Positions 30,828 through 38,225 of a stretch of DNA of 38,225 bases are shown here, piece by piece; positions within the stretch are counted from its first letter, which is position 1; each line of letters begins with the position of its first letter. A program made the translations under genes and the position numbers. A model generated the notes under the pieces. The model saw only the letters and a list, made by a program, of their open reading frames with translations. It was not told the DNA's origin and ran no database searches. The stretch is from contig JASHWZ010000177.1 in assembly GCA_030043865.1 (NCBI GenBank), positions 1 through 38,225 of the forward strand. Direction: 5' to 3'. The DNA is from Thermoplasmata archaeon. GTDB lineage: Archaea > Thermoplasmatota > Thermoplasmata > Lutacidiplasmatales > UBA184.

Positions 30828-31895
30828 CTAGCTCAGGATCTCGGCGAGGCGACCCTGGGCTCGCGCTGCGGTGACCTCGCGCGCGATCCGCCGGCCGGTG
30901 GAGAGCCCCGGCGCGACCAGGTCGGAGTACGGGCTCCCCGAGATGAACAGGTTCGTTCCGGCGACGATCCTCGTGGAGATCTCGAAGACCTTGAACTCGA
31001 AGTCTTCCGTCATGATCCCCTCGAGGCAGAACGGCCCGACCATCCCTCCGAAGAGGTCGACCGAACGGTCGACGATCTTCGCCGCGATCTCGAACGCCCG
31101 CGGCAAGAGCGACTCGCGGAGGATCACCGGGACGTTGCCGGTCACGACGAACGTCGGTCGGATCCCGGCGCGGATCAGTTCCTCCTGTGCGCCGAGCTTG
31201 TACAGCTCGTCGATGTTCGCTTCGTCCCGGCGGTCCATCCCGAGAAGCTCGAGCGCGCCGTGGCGCAGTCGGTAGCCGCCGTCGGCGATCGGCGAGTAGA
31301 AGAAGTGCATGTAGTACCGGGTTCCGAGCACGTACTCCTGGATCACGTAGGGACCCGTGGGGTGGAAATCGTCGAGCGCCTCGCGGTTCTTCGCGAGGTA
31401 GAACCCCTTGCCGCCTTTCGCCCCGTAGTACTTCACGATCACCGGGCCGTTGATCTCCTTCGGGTCCTCGTAGAGCTTCGGCATCCGGACGCCGGCCGAC
31501 TCGAGCCAGTCCCGTTCCTTCCGGCGGTCCGACTCCCACCCGAGGACCGCGCGATTTCCGAAGACCGGCACGTCCATGGTCGAGAACGTCTCCGGTCCGA
31601 GATACTCGACGAACGACCCATGGGGAACGAGGATCGCGCCCGCGTCCCGCAGCTGCTGGGTGACGCCCGGAATCTCCTTCACGGTCGGCACCGAGAGGAA
31701 TCGGTCGGGGCGGGCGAGCGGGAAGGCGTCGTAGATCTTCGGCGGAGGCCCGACGCACAAGCCGAGCGTCGGGAACCCTTCGGCGCGCGCTCCGTGGAAG
31801 ATCTGAAGGGACGAGTGCGAGCAGAGCGTCGCGATCGTCGGAACGCGGCCGTTCAGGGAGGCGAGACGCGCCTCCGACGCGAGGGGAATCCCCAT
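30828..31895 (-). CDS. purP: 5-formaminoimidazole-4-carboxamide ribonucleotide synthetase
   Basis: 355-residue ATP-grasp enzyme that formylates AICAR to FAICAR using formate and ATP, the archaeal replacement for the bacterial PurH formyltransferase step. Typical PurP stretches are TLCSHSSLQIFHGARAEGF at the N-terminus, VPVFGNRAVLGWESDR, VIVKYYGAKGGKGFYLAKN, YVIQEYVLGTRYYMHFFYSP, and CLEGIMTEDFEFKVFEISTRIVAGTNLF near the end. A GGGCTATCTG box lies about 26 nt before the ATG. Not linked to other purine genes here. Confidence 0.95.
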   Translation of the reverse strand: MGIPLASEARLASLNGRVPTIATLCSHSSLQIFHGARAEGFPTLGLCVGPPPKIYDAFPLARPDRFLSVPTVKEIPGVTQQLRDAGAILVPHGSFVEYLGPETFSTMDVPVFGNRAVLGWESDRRKERDWLESAGVRMPKLYEDPKEINGPVIVKYYGAKGGKGFYLAKNREALDDFHPTGPYVIQEYVLGTRYYMHFFYSPIADGGYRLRHGALELLGMDRRDEANIDELYKLGAQEELIRAGIRPTFVVTGNVPVILRESLLPRAFEIAAKIVDRSVDLFGGMVGPFCLEGIMTEDFEFKVFEISTRIVAGTNLFISGSPYSDLVAPGLSTGRRIAREVTAARAQGRLAEILS

Positions 31896-31916
31896 ACGGG
31901 GGAGTATCGGGATGCT

Positions 31917-31926
31917 CAGATAGCCC
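31917..31926 (-). promoter_or_regulatory. Candidate TATA box for purP
   Basis: GGGCTATCTG on the minus strand, centred about 26 nt before ATG 31895. It matches the nadB box in sequence and spacing. Confidence 0.45.
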
Positions 31927-31952
31927 TTGCGGGCGCGGCGACCGAGAACCGA

Positions 31953-33155
31953 CTACGCGTCGCGATCCGGATGCTCCAGATCCCAGTACCAGGTCACTCG
32001 ACGAGCGCCCGTACCGGCGACCCGTCGCCGCAGCTCGGGGTCGACGGTCGGGTCGCGGACGAGCCGGCGCACCTCGTCGGGCCGGCCCGTCGCGACGCGC
32101 CCCGCGAGCCCGAGTCGCTCGAGCTCCGGCCGCAGGCCATCGAGCGAGTACTGCCAGGTCTCGTCGCGCCGCCGCACCGCGACGGCGCGGGATCCGGGAA
32201 GCCGGTGGATCCCGAGCTCCTCCGCAGCGTGGTGGAGCGCGGCCGCCGTATCGCGGAGCTCTGTCCCGACCCGCTCCTCCTCGGAGCGGAGGCGGTCGAA
32301 TCGGTCGACCAGCTCCTTCAGACGGGCCTCGTCGGCGACCGGTACCGATCGGAACTCCGGGCAGATCGAGCGGAAATCGCACCGGCTGCACTGGCGACCG
32401 GGGGTCGGCTCGTACGCCTGCGCCCGGATCCCGTCGCTGACCGTGCCGAGCCGGTCGTATAGGCTGGTGAGCGAGGCGCGCTCGCGCGGAGGGACCCGGT
32501 GCGGGGTCAGTGAGCGTAGGTGGTAGAGCGTGAGGCCGCTCACCGGCTCGGAGTAGTTGCTCTCCACGAGCACCTGGTAGAGCGAGAGTTGGTCCGAGTC
32601 CAGGGCGTCGGCGACCGAGAGCTCGCGGGAGGTCTTGTAATCCACAACCTCGAGCCCGCCCTCGGGCACGCGGTCGATCCGGTCGATGTAGCCGTGGATT
32701 GGGATCCCGTCCCAGCGGGCCTCCAGGTGCTCCTCGACGGCAACCGGCTGGGGCCGCTCTCGTTCGAGCTGGTCGTAGAACTTGAGCAGTAGGTCCCGAC
32801 CGAGGTTCCGGTACCTGGTCTCCTCCTCGGGACTGGTGTATCCTTCCCCGGACCACGACCGGTCGTAGAGACGGAGCATCTCCTCCCGCGACAATCCGGC
32901 GGGGCCCGGGGCGCCGCGGTTCTTTGACTGCCACTCGTCGAGTGTTCGCTGGGAGTCGGTCGGCCCCGCCCGTCGCGGACCCGGGACCACGAGCGGTCGG
33001 AGCAACTCTTCGAGGACCGTGTGCACGACGCGTCCGAAGGTGAAGTAGCTTCGAGGGGTCTCGGGCAGGCGGTCGATGTAGAGGTACTTCCACCGGAGCG
33101 GGCACTCGAGGTACGTGTGGAACGACGAGTAGCTCAGGCCGGGGGTCGAGGACAC
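31953..33155 (-). CDS. RecB/Cas4-type PD-(D/E)XK nuclease with Fe-S cysteines
   Basis: 400 residues. Nuclease core: His45 in the first helix, GYIDRID with Asp158, VVDYKTS with Asp172 and Lys174, and the QLSLYQ motif. Four Cys placed as in Cas4 and AddB Fe-S nucleases: Cys18 (YLECPLRW) and Cys256, Cys259, Cys265 (CSRCDFRSIC). No helicase domain or CRISPR genes are nearby, so it is not assigned to Cas4; a DNA repair or end-processing role is likely. An extra about 130-residue C-terminal domain is Arg-rich and not recognised. GTG start with a CACTTGAAC box 26 nt upstream. Confidence 0.9.
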   Translation of the reverse strand: MSSTPGLSYSSFHTYLECPLRWKYLYIDRLPETPRSYFTFGRVVHTVLEELLRPLVVPGPRRAGPTDSQRTLDEWQSKNRGAPGPAGLSREEMLRLYDRSWSGEGYTSPEEETRYRNLGRDLLLKFYDQLERERPQPVAVEEHLEARWDGIPIHGYIDRIDRVPEGGLEVVDYKTSRELSVADALDSDQLSLYQVLVESNYSEPVSGLTLYHLRSLTPHRVPPRERASLTSLYDRLGTVSDGIRAQAYEPTPGRQCSRCDFRSICPEFRSVPVADEARLKELVDRFDRLRSEEERVGTELRDTAAALHHAAEELGIHRLPGSRAVAVRRRDETWQYSLDGLRPELERLGLAGRVATGRPDEVRRLVRDPTVDPELRRRVAGTGARRVTWYWDLEHPDRDA

Positions 33156-33176
33156 GACGACCGAGCCGCCCGGAAG

Positions 33177-33185
33177 TTCAAGTGG
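33177..33185 (-). promoter_or_regulatory. Candidate promoter box for the nuclease gene
   Basis: CACTTGAAC on the minus strand, 26 nt before GTG 33155; the same nonamer precedes the one-helix gene at 10313 by 27 nt. Confidence 0.4.
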
Positions 33186-33225
33186 TTTCCGGGGGCGTCG
33201 GCTCCCGGCGGCGCCCGACGCGCCC

Positions 33226-34317
33226 CTAGTGGCCGGCCGCCGCCGCGTCGAGCTCGACCTTCTCGGTCGAGTCCACAGGCAGGCTCCCCCGGGCTTGCGG
33301 GTTGGTGAGGTTCTTCGGAAGGCCCAGGAGGTCGAGGAGCTCCTTGTAGTGGTTGCGGATCGTCACGGGCGTGACGTTCGCGACCGCTGCGATCCGGTCC
33401 TGGCTCCGCGGCTCGCCCATCAGGTTCGACGCGATGTAGATGATCGTCGCGAGGATCCCGTTCGGGAGCACACCGCTGGTCGAGTAGACCTGTTCGACCT
33501 GCTCGAGCAGCGAGAGGACCTTCTGGCGGACCTCCTTCGAGAGGTTCAAGTCCTGCGTGAACCGAACGAGATAGTCCCGCGGCTCGACCGGCTTCAGGCC
33601 GAGCTTGAGCTCGCGCGCGAGCAGCGTGTAGGCGCGCCCGACCTCGATCTTCGTCGCCTTCGAGTGCGCAATGATCTCCTTCATCGTTCGCGGCACATGG
33701 CACTGGCGGCAGGCCGCGTAGACGCTCGCCGCGACGAGCGCGACGATCTTCTTGCCGCGCGTCGCCTTGTGTTCGAGCGCGCGCCGATAGATGTAGGTCG
33801 CCGACTCCTTGACCTCCCGCGAAAGGCCGAGCACGCCGGCGAGGCGATTCAGCTCGCCCAGCGCGACGACCAGGTTGCGCTGGTGCGTGCGAGCGGCCCG
33901 GAGCCGATGATTGAGCTTGCGGAGATGGTAGAATTTGAGCGACGTGTTACGGGAGAGCGAGTTACCCTGGAAGTCCCGCGTCGGGACCCCAATCTCGCTG
34001 AAGAGACCCTTGTCCGGCATCAGCGGCGAGATGACCGGACCCCAGCCTCGGGCCTCGCGGCCGGTGTCCTCCTTCGAGCCCCGCTGTCCCCGGTCGCTGA
34101 CGAGGGCGCTCGCGTCGACCACGAGTCCGCAGTCCGCGCAGACGATCTCGCCGCGGATCTCGTCGCGGATCAGGTGCGTGGAACCGCAATTCGGACAGAC
34201 ATCCGAATCTGGCGGGGCGGCCGGGGCGAGCGACGGTTCGGCCGGAGCCGTGGCCCGGCGGGAACTCTTCGAGGCGGAGGATCGATTACGGGTCGAGGAG
34301 GATGCGTTCGCGGTCAT
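33226..34317 (-). CDS. tfb: Transcription initiation factor TFB
   Basis: 363-residue archaeal TFIIB homologue that bridges TBP-DNA and RNA polymerase. After about 40 Ser/Ala/Arg-rich residues comes the zinc ribbon (Cys41, Cys44, Cys60, Cys63: CPNCGS, CADCG), the B-reader/linker (DKGLFSEIG), and two cyclin repeats (about 140-240 and 245-345) with PRTMKEII and VRQKVLSLL-type helices and PVTIRNHYKEL, the DNA-binding helix. The segment between ribbon and DKGL (RGSKEDTGREARGWGPV) lacks the usual W-R-x-F and RR sequence of B-readers. Preceded by a TATATATAAC-type promoter and an AT-rich repeat region. Confidence 0.95.
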   Translation of the reverse strand: MTANASSSTRNRSSASKSSRRATAPAEPSLAPAAPPDSDVCPNCGSTHLIRDEIRGEIVCADCGLVVDASALVSDRGQRGSKEDTGREARGWGPVISPLMPDKGLFSEIGVPTRDFQGNSLSRNTSLKFYHLRKLNHRLRAARTHQRNLVVALGELNRLAGVLGLSREVKESATYIYRRALEHKATRGKKIVALVAASVYAACRQCHVPRTMKEIIAHSKATKIEVGRAYTLLARELKLGLKPVEPRDYLVRFTQDLNLSKEVRQKVLSLLEQVEQVYSTSGVLPNGILATIIYIASNLMGEPRSQDRIAAVANVTPVTIRNHYKELLDLLGLPKNLTNPQARGSLPVDSTEKVELDAAAAGH

Positions 34318-34347
34318 AGGTTACTGAGCGGCGTAACCGATGGCTCG

Positions 34348-34359
34348 TATATATAACTT
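34348..34359 (-). promoter_or_regulatory. TATA box of the TFB gene
   Basis: Minus-strand AGTTATATATAC-type element about 35 nt upstream of ATG 34317. It is the most AT-rich promoter in the window, which would give a short leader of several nt. Confidence 0.65.
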
Positions 34360-34370
34360 AGGCCCTCCGA

Positions 34371-34407
34371 TGTATCTCTTGTTTGATACAGGTGCTACAA
34401 TGATACA
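34371..34407. promoter_or_regulatory. TGTATC/GATACA repeats upstream of TFB
   Basis: TGTATC at 34371-34376 and GATACA at 34385-34390 form an inverted repeat with an 8-nt spacer. A second TGATACA at 34401-34407 is a direct repeat of the one at 34384-34390, spaced 17 nt. The island is AT-rich in an otherwise GC-rich genome and lies just upstream of the TFB TATA box, so it could be a regulator-binding site. It lies downstream of the CLC stop, so a part in transcript termination is also possible. Confidence 0.4.
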
Positions 34408-34507
34408 CCGTGGCACGGGCACCGGGAGCAGGTCCGCGAGCTCCCGACTCTCTCGAGCGAGCTGAGGACGCCGTTCGCCGTGGCGGCGACGCCCCGTCGG
34501 GTCGGGG

Positions 34508-36448
34508 TCACTCCGTGGTCGGAGGGCGGGCGAGCGCGGACTCGGGGGCTCGAATCCCTCGTCGGGTGACGAGCCCGAGCACACGGCTCGCACCTTCGGT
34601 CGAGACCACGGCCGCGACCTCGGCGTTCTGCTCTTCCATCCGACGCAAGGCTTCGCTCGCGGTCAGGTCGGCGGGAAGCAGCAGGTCCGCGGGTCGCGCG
34701 AGGTCCACCGCGTGGAGTTCGCTCCGTTGGTCCTGCGGGACCCGTAGGAGATCCGACAAGCGCACTGCGCCGTACCAGGCCCCGGGGGTCTCGACGGACA
34801 GGACCGCTCGACCGTGGGTCACGGCCGTGTCGATCGCGTCGCCGGCCGACATCGAAGGGGGCACCGCCTCGGATTCGTAGCTCGCGACCTCCCCGATCGT
34901 CGTAGTCGCGAGGAAGTAGCTCTGATACTCCTCGCGGTGGGCCGGGCTCTGAAGTCGGCTCGGCAGCTGCTCCGAGTAGATGTGGTAGGGGCCGGTCACG
35001 ACGTAGGCGACGAAGATCGACATCATCGCCGCCGGCAGGACGGTGTAACTGCCCGCCATCTCGACCACCATGATGAGCACGCCGAGCGGCGCCTTCGAAA
35101 TCCCTCCGAAGAAGGACATCATCCCCACGATCGCGAACACGGCGACGACGGTCGTCGGGACCAGCGAGGGGAACAGCATATGGAACGCGCCGCCGATCGC
35201 GGTGCCGAGGAACGCTCCCACGACGACGCTCGTACCGAACAGCCCCGCACTTCCCCCGGCGCCGACGACGAACGTCGTCATGACCATCCGAACGACGACC
35301 GCCGCGACCAGGATCGCGATCAGACCGACGGTGAACGTGCCCAGGTCCCCCGCGACCGCGACCTGGACGAACCCATAGCCGATGGATAGCGACGAGAGCG
35401 AGACAAAGTGACCTTGTTCGGGGAGGGCAAAGTAGGTACCGAGGAAGACCGCGGCGGCGAGTCCCGCGCCGATGGCGGGTCCCCAGGGCCGGGCCCACGA
35501 CCGGCTCGCGAACCACGCGTCGCCGCGACGGTACATCCAGGTGAACAAGATCCCGCTGGCCCCGCAGGCGATCCCGAGCGCGAGGTAGAGCGGGAGACGC
35601 TCCGGATTGAACGCGTAGTTGGCGAAGGCTGCCGAGGTCGCGAACAGGGTGTGGAAGCCGAAGATAGAGGAGTAGACGGAGTAGGCCACCACCGAGGCGA
35701 TGATGCCGGGGACGAACACCTCCGGTTCGAAGTCTCCCGTATAGAGGATTTCGGCGGCGTACACCGCCCCGCCGAGCGGGGCGCGGAAGATCGCGCCGAT
35801 CCCCGCGCCCATGCCGCTCGCGAGCGCGATGCGCCGGTCCCGATCGCTGAGGCCGACGAGGCTGGCCCAGAGCGAGCCGAATCCCCCTCCGATCTGGGAG
35901 ACCGGTCCCTCCCGGCCCCCGCTGCCGCCGGTCCCGAGCGTCACGGCGCTGGTGATCGTCTTCAGGATCGGGCCCCGCAGACGCACCCTGCCGGCCTGAC
36001 GGTGGAAGGACTGGATCGTGGCGTCGGTGCCGTGACCGGCGACCTCCGGCGCGAGCTTCCACGCGACGAGTCCCACGAACAGCCCGCCGCCGACCAAGAG
36101 CGCGGGGATCCAAAATAGGCGGGGCAGCGAACTCGCCCAAGTGAGCTGCGCCGGGTTCAGCGTCCCTTCGGCGGGGAGCGTCAGTCCGGCGAGCCCCGAA
36201 AGGAGGGCCTGGGAGACCACGGTGACCAAGTAGTAGAAGGCGGCCGCGCCCAGGCCCGCGACGATTCCGATGGGGACCGCGATCACCGCCCAGCGCGCCA
36301 GGTCTCGTGAGACCGCGACCCACGACCGGGATGTGGAGGGGCCGGCGTTCCCCGAACTCCGCCGCCAGAACTGCCACCGACTCGGGGCAGGGGGCGCGGG
36401 TCCCGAATTCGTGTGAGTTCCGGCGGTCGTTTCGCTGGACGAAGTCAT
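34508..36448 (-). CDS. CLC chloride channel/transporter with CBS domains
   Basis: 646 residues from ATG 36448. The CLC membrane part has the gating glutamate in GGREGP (about residue 181), but the usual GSGIP reads GHGTD and the GIFAP-type loop reads GGSAGLFGT, so the anion site is of a divergent type. FRAPLGGAVYAAEI and SKAPLGVLIMVVEM are the paired inverted-repeat motifs. The last about 130 residues hold two CBS-like units (VPPSMSAGDAIDTAVTHGRA, LTASEALRRMEEQNAEVAAVV) that could bind nucleotides and gate transport. Channel versus exchanger cannot be told. Confidence 0.92.
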   Translation of the reverse strand: MTSSSETTAGTHTNSGPAPPAPSRWQFWRRSSGNAGPSTSRSWVAVSRDLARWAVIAVPIGIVAGLGAAAFYYLVTVVSQALLSGLAGLTLPAEGTLNPAQLTWASSLPRLFWIPALLVGGGLFVGLVAWKLAPEVAGHGTDATIQSFHRQAGRVRLRGPILKTITSAVTLGTGGSGGREGPVSQIGGGFGSLWASLVGLSDRDRRIALASGMGAGIGAIFRAPLGGAVYAAEILYTGDFEPEVFVPGIIASVVAYSVYSSIFGFHTLFATSAAFANYAFNPERLPLYLALGIACGASGILFTWMYRRGDAWFASRSWARPWGPAIGAGLAAAVFLGTYFALPEQGHFVSLSSLSIGYGFVQVAVAGDLGTFTVGLIAILVAAVVVRMVMTTFVVGAGGSAGLFGTSVVVGAFLGTAIGGAFHMLFPSLVPTTVVAVFAIVGMMSFFGGISKAPLGVLIMVVEMAGSYTVLPAAMMSIFVAYVVTGPYHIYSEQLPSRLQSPAHREEYQSYFLATTTIGEVASYESEAVPPSMSAGDAIDTAVTHGRAVLSVETPGAWYGAVRLSDLLRVPQDQRSELHAVDLARPADLLLPADLTASEALRRMEEQNAEVAAVVSTEGASRVLGLVTRRGIRAPESALARPPTTE

Positions 36449-36649
36449 CCGTTCGCCTACAAGAACGGCGGCCCACCCGTCGATGGATAGTAGGCTTTGC
36501 GAGCGCCGCTCCGCGCCGGAGCCCAACGAGGAGGCGCACGGAGGATCGCACCGAGAGCGGCTCTCGCTCCCCAGGTCGTATCGTAGAACTCCCGACCTCC
36601 GCGGGTCGGCGTCCTCAGCGGCCGAGCGGGGAGGGAACGTGGTCGACGT
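36449..36649. other. 201-nt region between the zinc-finger and CLC genes
   Basis: No gene is supported. Upstream of the CLC start a minus-strand CTACTATCC box (36480-36489) about 36 nt away may be its promoter. The rest is GC-rich; short T-loop-like sequence was checked for a tRNA and rejected. Confidence 0.35.
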
Positions 36650-36910
36650 TCACTTGAGCGGGGGTTGCCCGTAGTCGACCAGGATCAGCCGACACGCCGC
36701 GCAGCGGTAGGCCCGGAGCCGTGGCCCCTCGCTCCATCTCCAGAACGGCAGGTTCGCGAGCTCCATGTCCCCCGTACTGTCGGAATGCCATAGGATCGAG
36801 GCGGGTTCAATCCCCCGACTGTCTCCCTCGACGTATCCCGGGTCCATCGGCCGGCCGCACCGAGGGCAGTGGGGGAGCCCCGCGGGGAGGGGAGAGGACG
36901 GGGACGACAC
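36650..36910 (-). CDS. Zinc-finger protein (DUF6487-like)
   Basis: 86 residues. CPRCGRPMDPGYV near the N-terminus, a Trp-rich middle with ELANLPFWRWSEG, and AYRCAACRLILVDYG at the end. The two CxxC pairs and the central Trp residues fit the DUF6487 zinc-ribbon family, of unknown role. It starts with GTG 22 nt after the TrmB-type regulator stop, so the two are likely co-transcribed. Confidence 0.8.
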   Translation of the reverse strand: MSSPSSPLPAGLPHCPRCGRPMDPGYVEGDSRGIEPASILWHSDSTGDMELANLPFWRWSEGPRLRAYRCAACRLILVDYGQPPLK

Positions 36911-36932
36911 GTTCCCCGCTCCGGCGACGCCT

Positions 36933-38207
36933 TCAGGCGGGCGTCGCGGTGAAGAGACAGCCGCGCGACGCGTGCTTCGTCGGGTCCGGCTTCGAGACCT
37001 CCCACCGTTGACCGAGGCGCGCTTCCAGCACCGTGCGCATGAGCTGCGGGCACATCACTCGGCCGATCTCGGGCGAGTCGGAGGTGCACGCGAAGCAGCC
37101 GGTGACCTGCAGGGTCAACGGACGCTCGCGGACCACCTTCAGGTGCCCCATCGTGTGGGTCTCGTAGTAGTTGCTCAGCGAGCGCGTCACCGCCTGCGGG
37201 GTGTCCCCCTCGACCTCGTCGGCGATCTGCCGGCCCAGCTGCTTCGCGATCGTTTCGATCAGCTCGGGCAGTTCGAAGTGGAACTCCCGGACGCCGGTGG
37301 CGCGCATCCCGAGCTTCGCGATCTCCTTCAAGCGCTGGAACGGCTCGCTCTCCTTCCCCTGTACGACCGGGATGACCGCGGACGTAGGGTTCTCGAGGTC
37401 CACGAACCGCGACTCCGCCCTCTCCGCCGGCGCCCAGAGTCGGCGGTGGTAGTCGCGCGCGAGCTGGACGAACAGCGGAGCGGACGACCAGAGCGCGACC
37501 TGCTCCTCGCCGGATCGGCCGAACCCCTCCTCGCCCGAGACGTAGGCGAGCGCCCCGGTCCGGTCGATGACGACCGACCGGTTCATCACCGGCCCGGCGG
37601 AGTGCCGCAGCTCCGCGAACGCGGCGAGGTGCTTCGCGTCCACGAGGTTCTGCGGGAACACCTCGGTGACGATCCGCACCTTGACGCCGCGCTCCTTCGC
37701 TTCGCGCAGCGCGCGGTCGGTCCCCGCATCGATGACCCGGGGGAGCGAGGAGCCGCTCGCGGTCAGGAGGATCTTGTGCTCGGCGGTGCCGAGCCGCTTC
37801 ACGAGGAAGCGGTGGATCGTCTCCCGGCCCTCGAGCACCGCGAACTTGCGGGGGTCCCCGTCGTCGAACTCCGTGCGGACGTCCTCCCAGTCCGTCAGGA
37901 TCTTCCCCCGGTCTTGCTCCAGCCGGCGCACGCGCTCGGAGGCGTGGCGGATCCAGCGGTCGAGGAGTTCGTCCGGCGGGACGGCCGCGAACCGCATCGG
38001 GCGCCCCCCGGTGGAATGGAGGAGGCCGTCGGCGGAAAGCTGCTTGATGAGGCGGTACGCCTCGACGCGGCTCACCGCGGAGAGCCGCGCCAGCTCGCTC
38101 GCCGTCTGCGGACCGGTCCGGCATGCCGCGAGGTAGACGCGGGCGCCCTTCTCCGGCACGCCGTGCTGAGCGAGAAGATCGCGTAGGTCGGAGCCCGGCC
38201 GCCCCAC
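36933..38207 (-). CDS. TrmB-family regulator with Cys-rich V4R-like C-terminal domain
   Basis: 424 residues. The N-terminal winged helix of TrmB type (GVPEKGARVYLAACRTGPQTASELA, SRVEAYRLIKQLSADGLL, residues about 15-80) is followed by a PLD-like sensor region (about 115-275, no HKD motif). About 300-424 forms a further domain ending in CFACTSDSPE, MCPQLMRTVLEARLGQRW and SRGCLFTAT. The Cys spacing and final strand recall V4R-type small-molecule domains, known to bind hydrocarbons or metals. TrmB proteins repress or activate sugar and redox genes; targets unknown. The start GTG is 18 nt from the window end, so an upstream start is not excluded. Confidence 0.82.
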   Translation of the reverse strand: MGRPGSDLRDLLAQHGVPEKGARVYLAACRTGPQTASELARLSAVSRVEAYRLIKQLSADGLLHSTGGRPMRFAAVPPDELLDRWIRHASERVRRLEQDRGKILTDWEDVRTEFDDGDPRKFAVLEGRETIHRFLVKRLGTAEHKILLTASGSSLPRVIDAGTDRALREAKERGVKVRIVTEVFPQNLVDAKHLAAFAELRHSAGPVMNRSVVIDRTGALAYVSGEEGFGRSGEEQVALWSSAPLFVQLARDYHRRLWAPAERAESRFVDLENPTSAVIPVVQGKESEPFQRLKEIAKLGMRATGVREFHFELPELIETIAKQLGRQIADEVEGDTPQAVTRSLSNYYETHTMGHLKVVRERPLTLQVTGCFACTSDSPEIGRVMCPQLMRTVLEARLGQRWEVSKPDPTKHASRGCLFTATPA

Positions 38208-38225
38208 GGGTTGACGAGCCGGCGG

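Noticed and set aside
31953..33155. Cas4 of a CRISPR system
   Set aside because: No repeat array or other cas genes are seen within the window, and the protein carries an extra C-terminal domain.
34369..34470. Short plus-strand frame starting MYLLFDTGATM upstream of TFB
   Set aside because: Only about 31 codons, no promoter or ribosome-binding site, and its sequence is made by the repeats.
36449..36649. GGGAGTTCTACGA resembling a T arm on the minus strand
   Set aside because: No matching stem on the 3' side and no acceptor or anticodon arm.
1..38225. Insertion sequences, integrase or attachment sites, CRISPR arrays, toxin-antitoxin or defence islands
   Set aside because: I found no transposase, integrase, regularly spaced repeats or recognisable defence genes.

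Overview
This is a gene-dense, GC-rich piece of an archaeal chromosome. The archaeal assignment rests on TFB, PCNA, ribosomal protein S6e, aIF2 gamma, Trm112, an ER-type (Ser/His) signal peptidase, PurP, 4-phosphopantoate--beta-alanine ligase and a stand-alone AlaX. Many starts sit 24-30 nt from a short AT-rich box, as in leaderless archaeal transcription. The high GC together with bacterial-looking catabolic genes (thiolase, isovaleryl-CoA-dehydrogenase-like enzyme, split methylmalonyl-CoA mutase parts, NadB) suggests an aerobic or facultative heterotroph, possibly a GC-rich Thermoplasmatota lineage. That placement is inference only.

Layout. 0-6.3 kb: stand-alone Lrp/AsnC sensor domain, CysS, thiolase, a DsbA-like protein with a lost active-site Cys, PCNA, AlaX, and a three-gene operon (74-aa protein, winged-helix protein, GNAT). 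6.3-9.3 kb: NAD-sugar epimerase and two glycosyltransferases. 9.3-14.6 kb: long FKBP isomerase, two tiny one-helix membrane proteins, the operon mcmA2-meaB-FAM173-like membrane methyltransferase, an A24 prepilin-type peptidase and a membrane-anchored surface protein. 14.6-19.8 kb: S6e / aIF2 gamma / Trm112 with ATGA overlaps, signal peptidase, PRPP synthetase, GNAT. 19.8-23.6 kb: TetR regulator divergent from a Pro-1 tautomerase and an MFS exporter, then DUF5519 and VOC proteins. 23.7-28.5 kb: NadB, isovaleryl-CoA-dehydrogenase-like enzyme, coiled-coil protein, phosphopantothenate-pathway ligase, GAF protein. 28.5-28.7 kb: a tRNA-Ser(GGA) gene apparently interrupted by a 33-nt intron in the T loop. 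28.7-38.2 kb: zinc-ribbon protein, ABC-2 exporter, PurP, Fe-S PD-(D/E)XK nuclease, TFB, CLC channel, zinc-finger protein, and a TrmB-type regulator with a Cys-rich C-terminal domain.

Functionally the window mixes core information processing with acyl-CoA and branched-chain catabolism, cofactor and purine synthesis, and cell-surface functions. I see no CRISPR array, insertion sequence, rRNA, prophage or defence island. No gap exceeds 300 bases without a gene. The most notable observations are the T-loop tRNA intron, the A24 peptidase whose catalytic Asp lies upstream of any normal start codon, the FAM173-like methyltransferase, the TrmB/Cys-rich fusion, and the repeat-bearing AT-rich island upstream of TFB.
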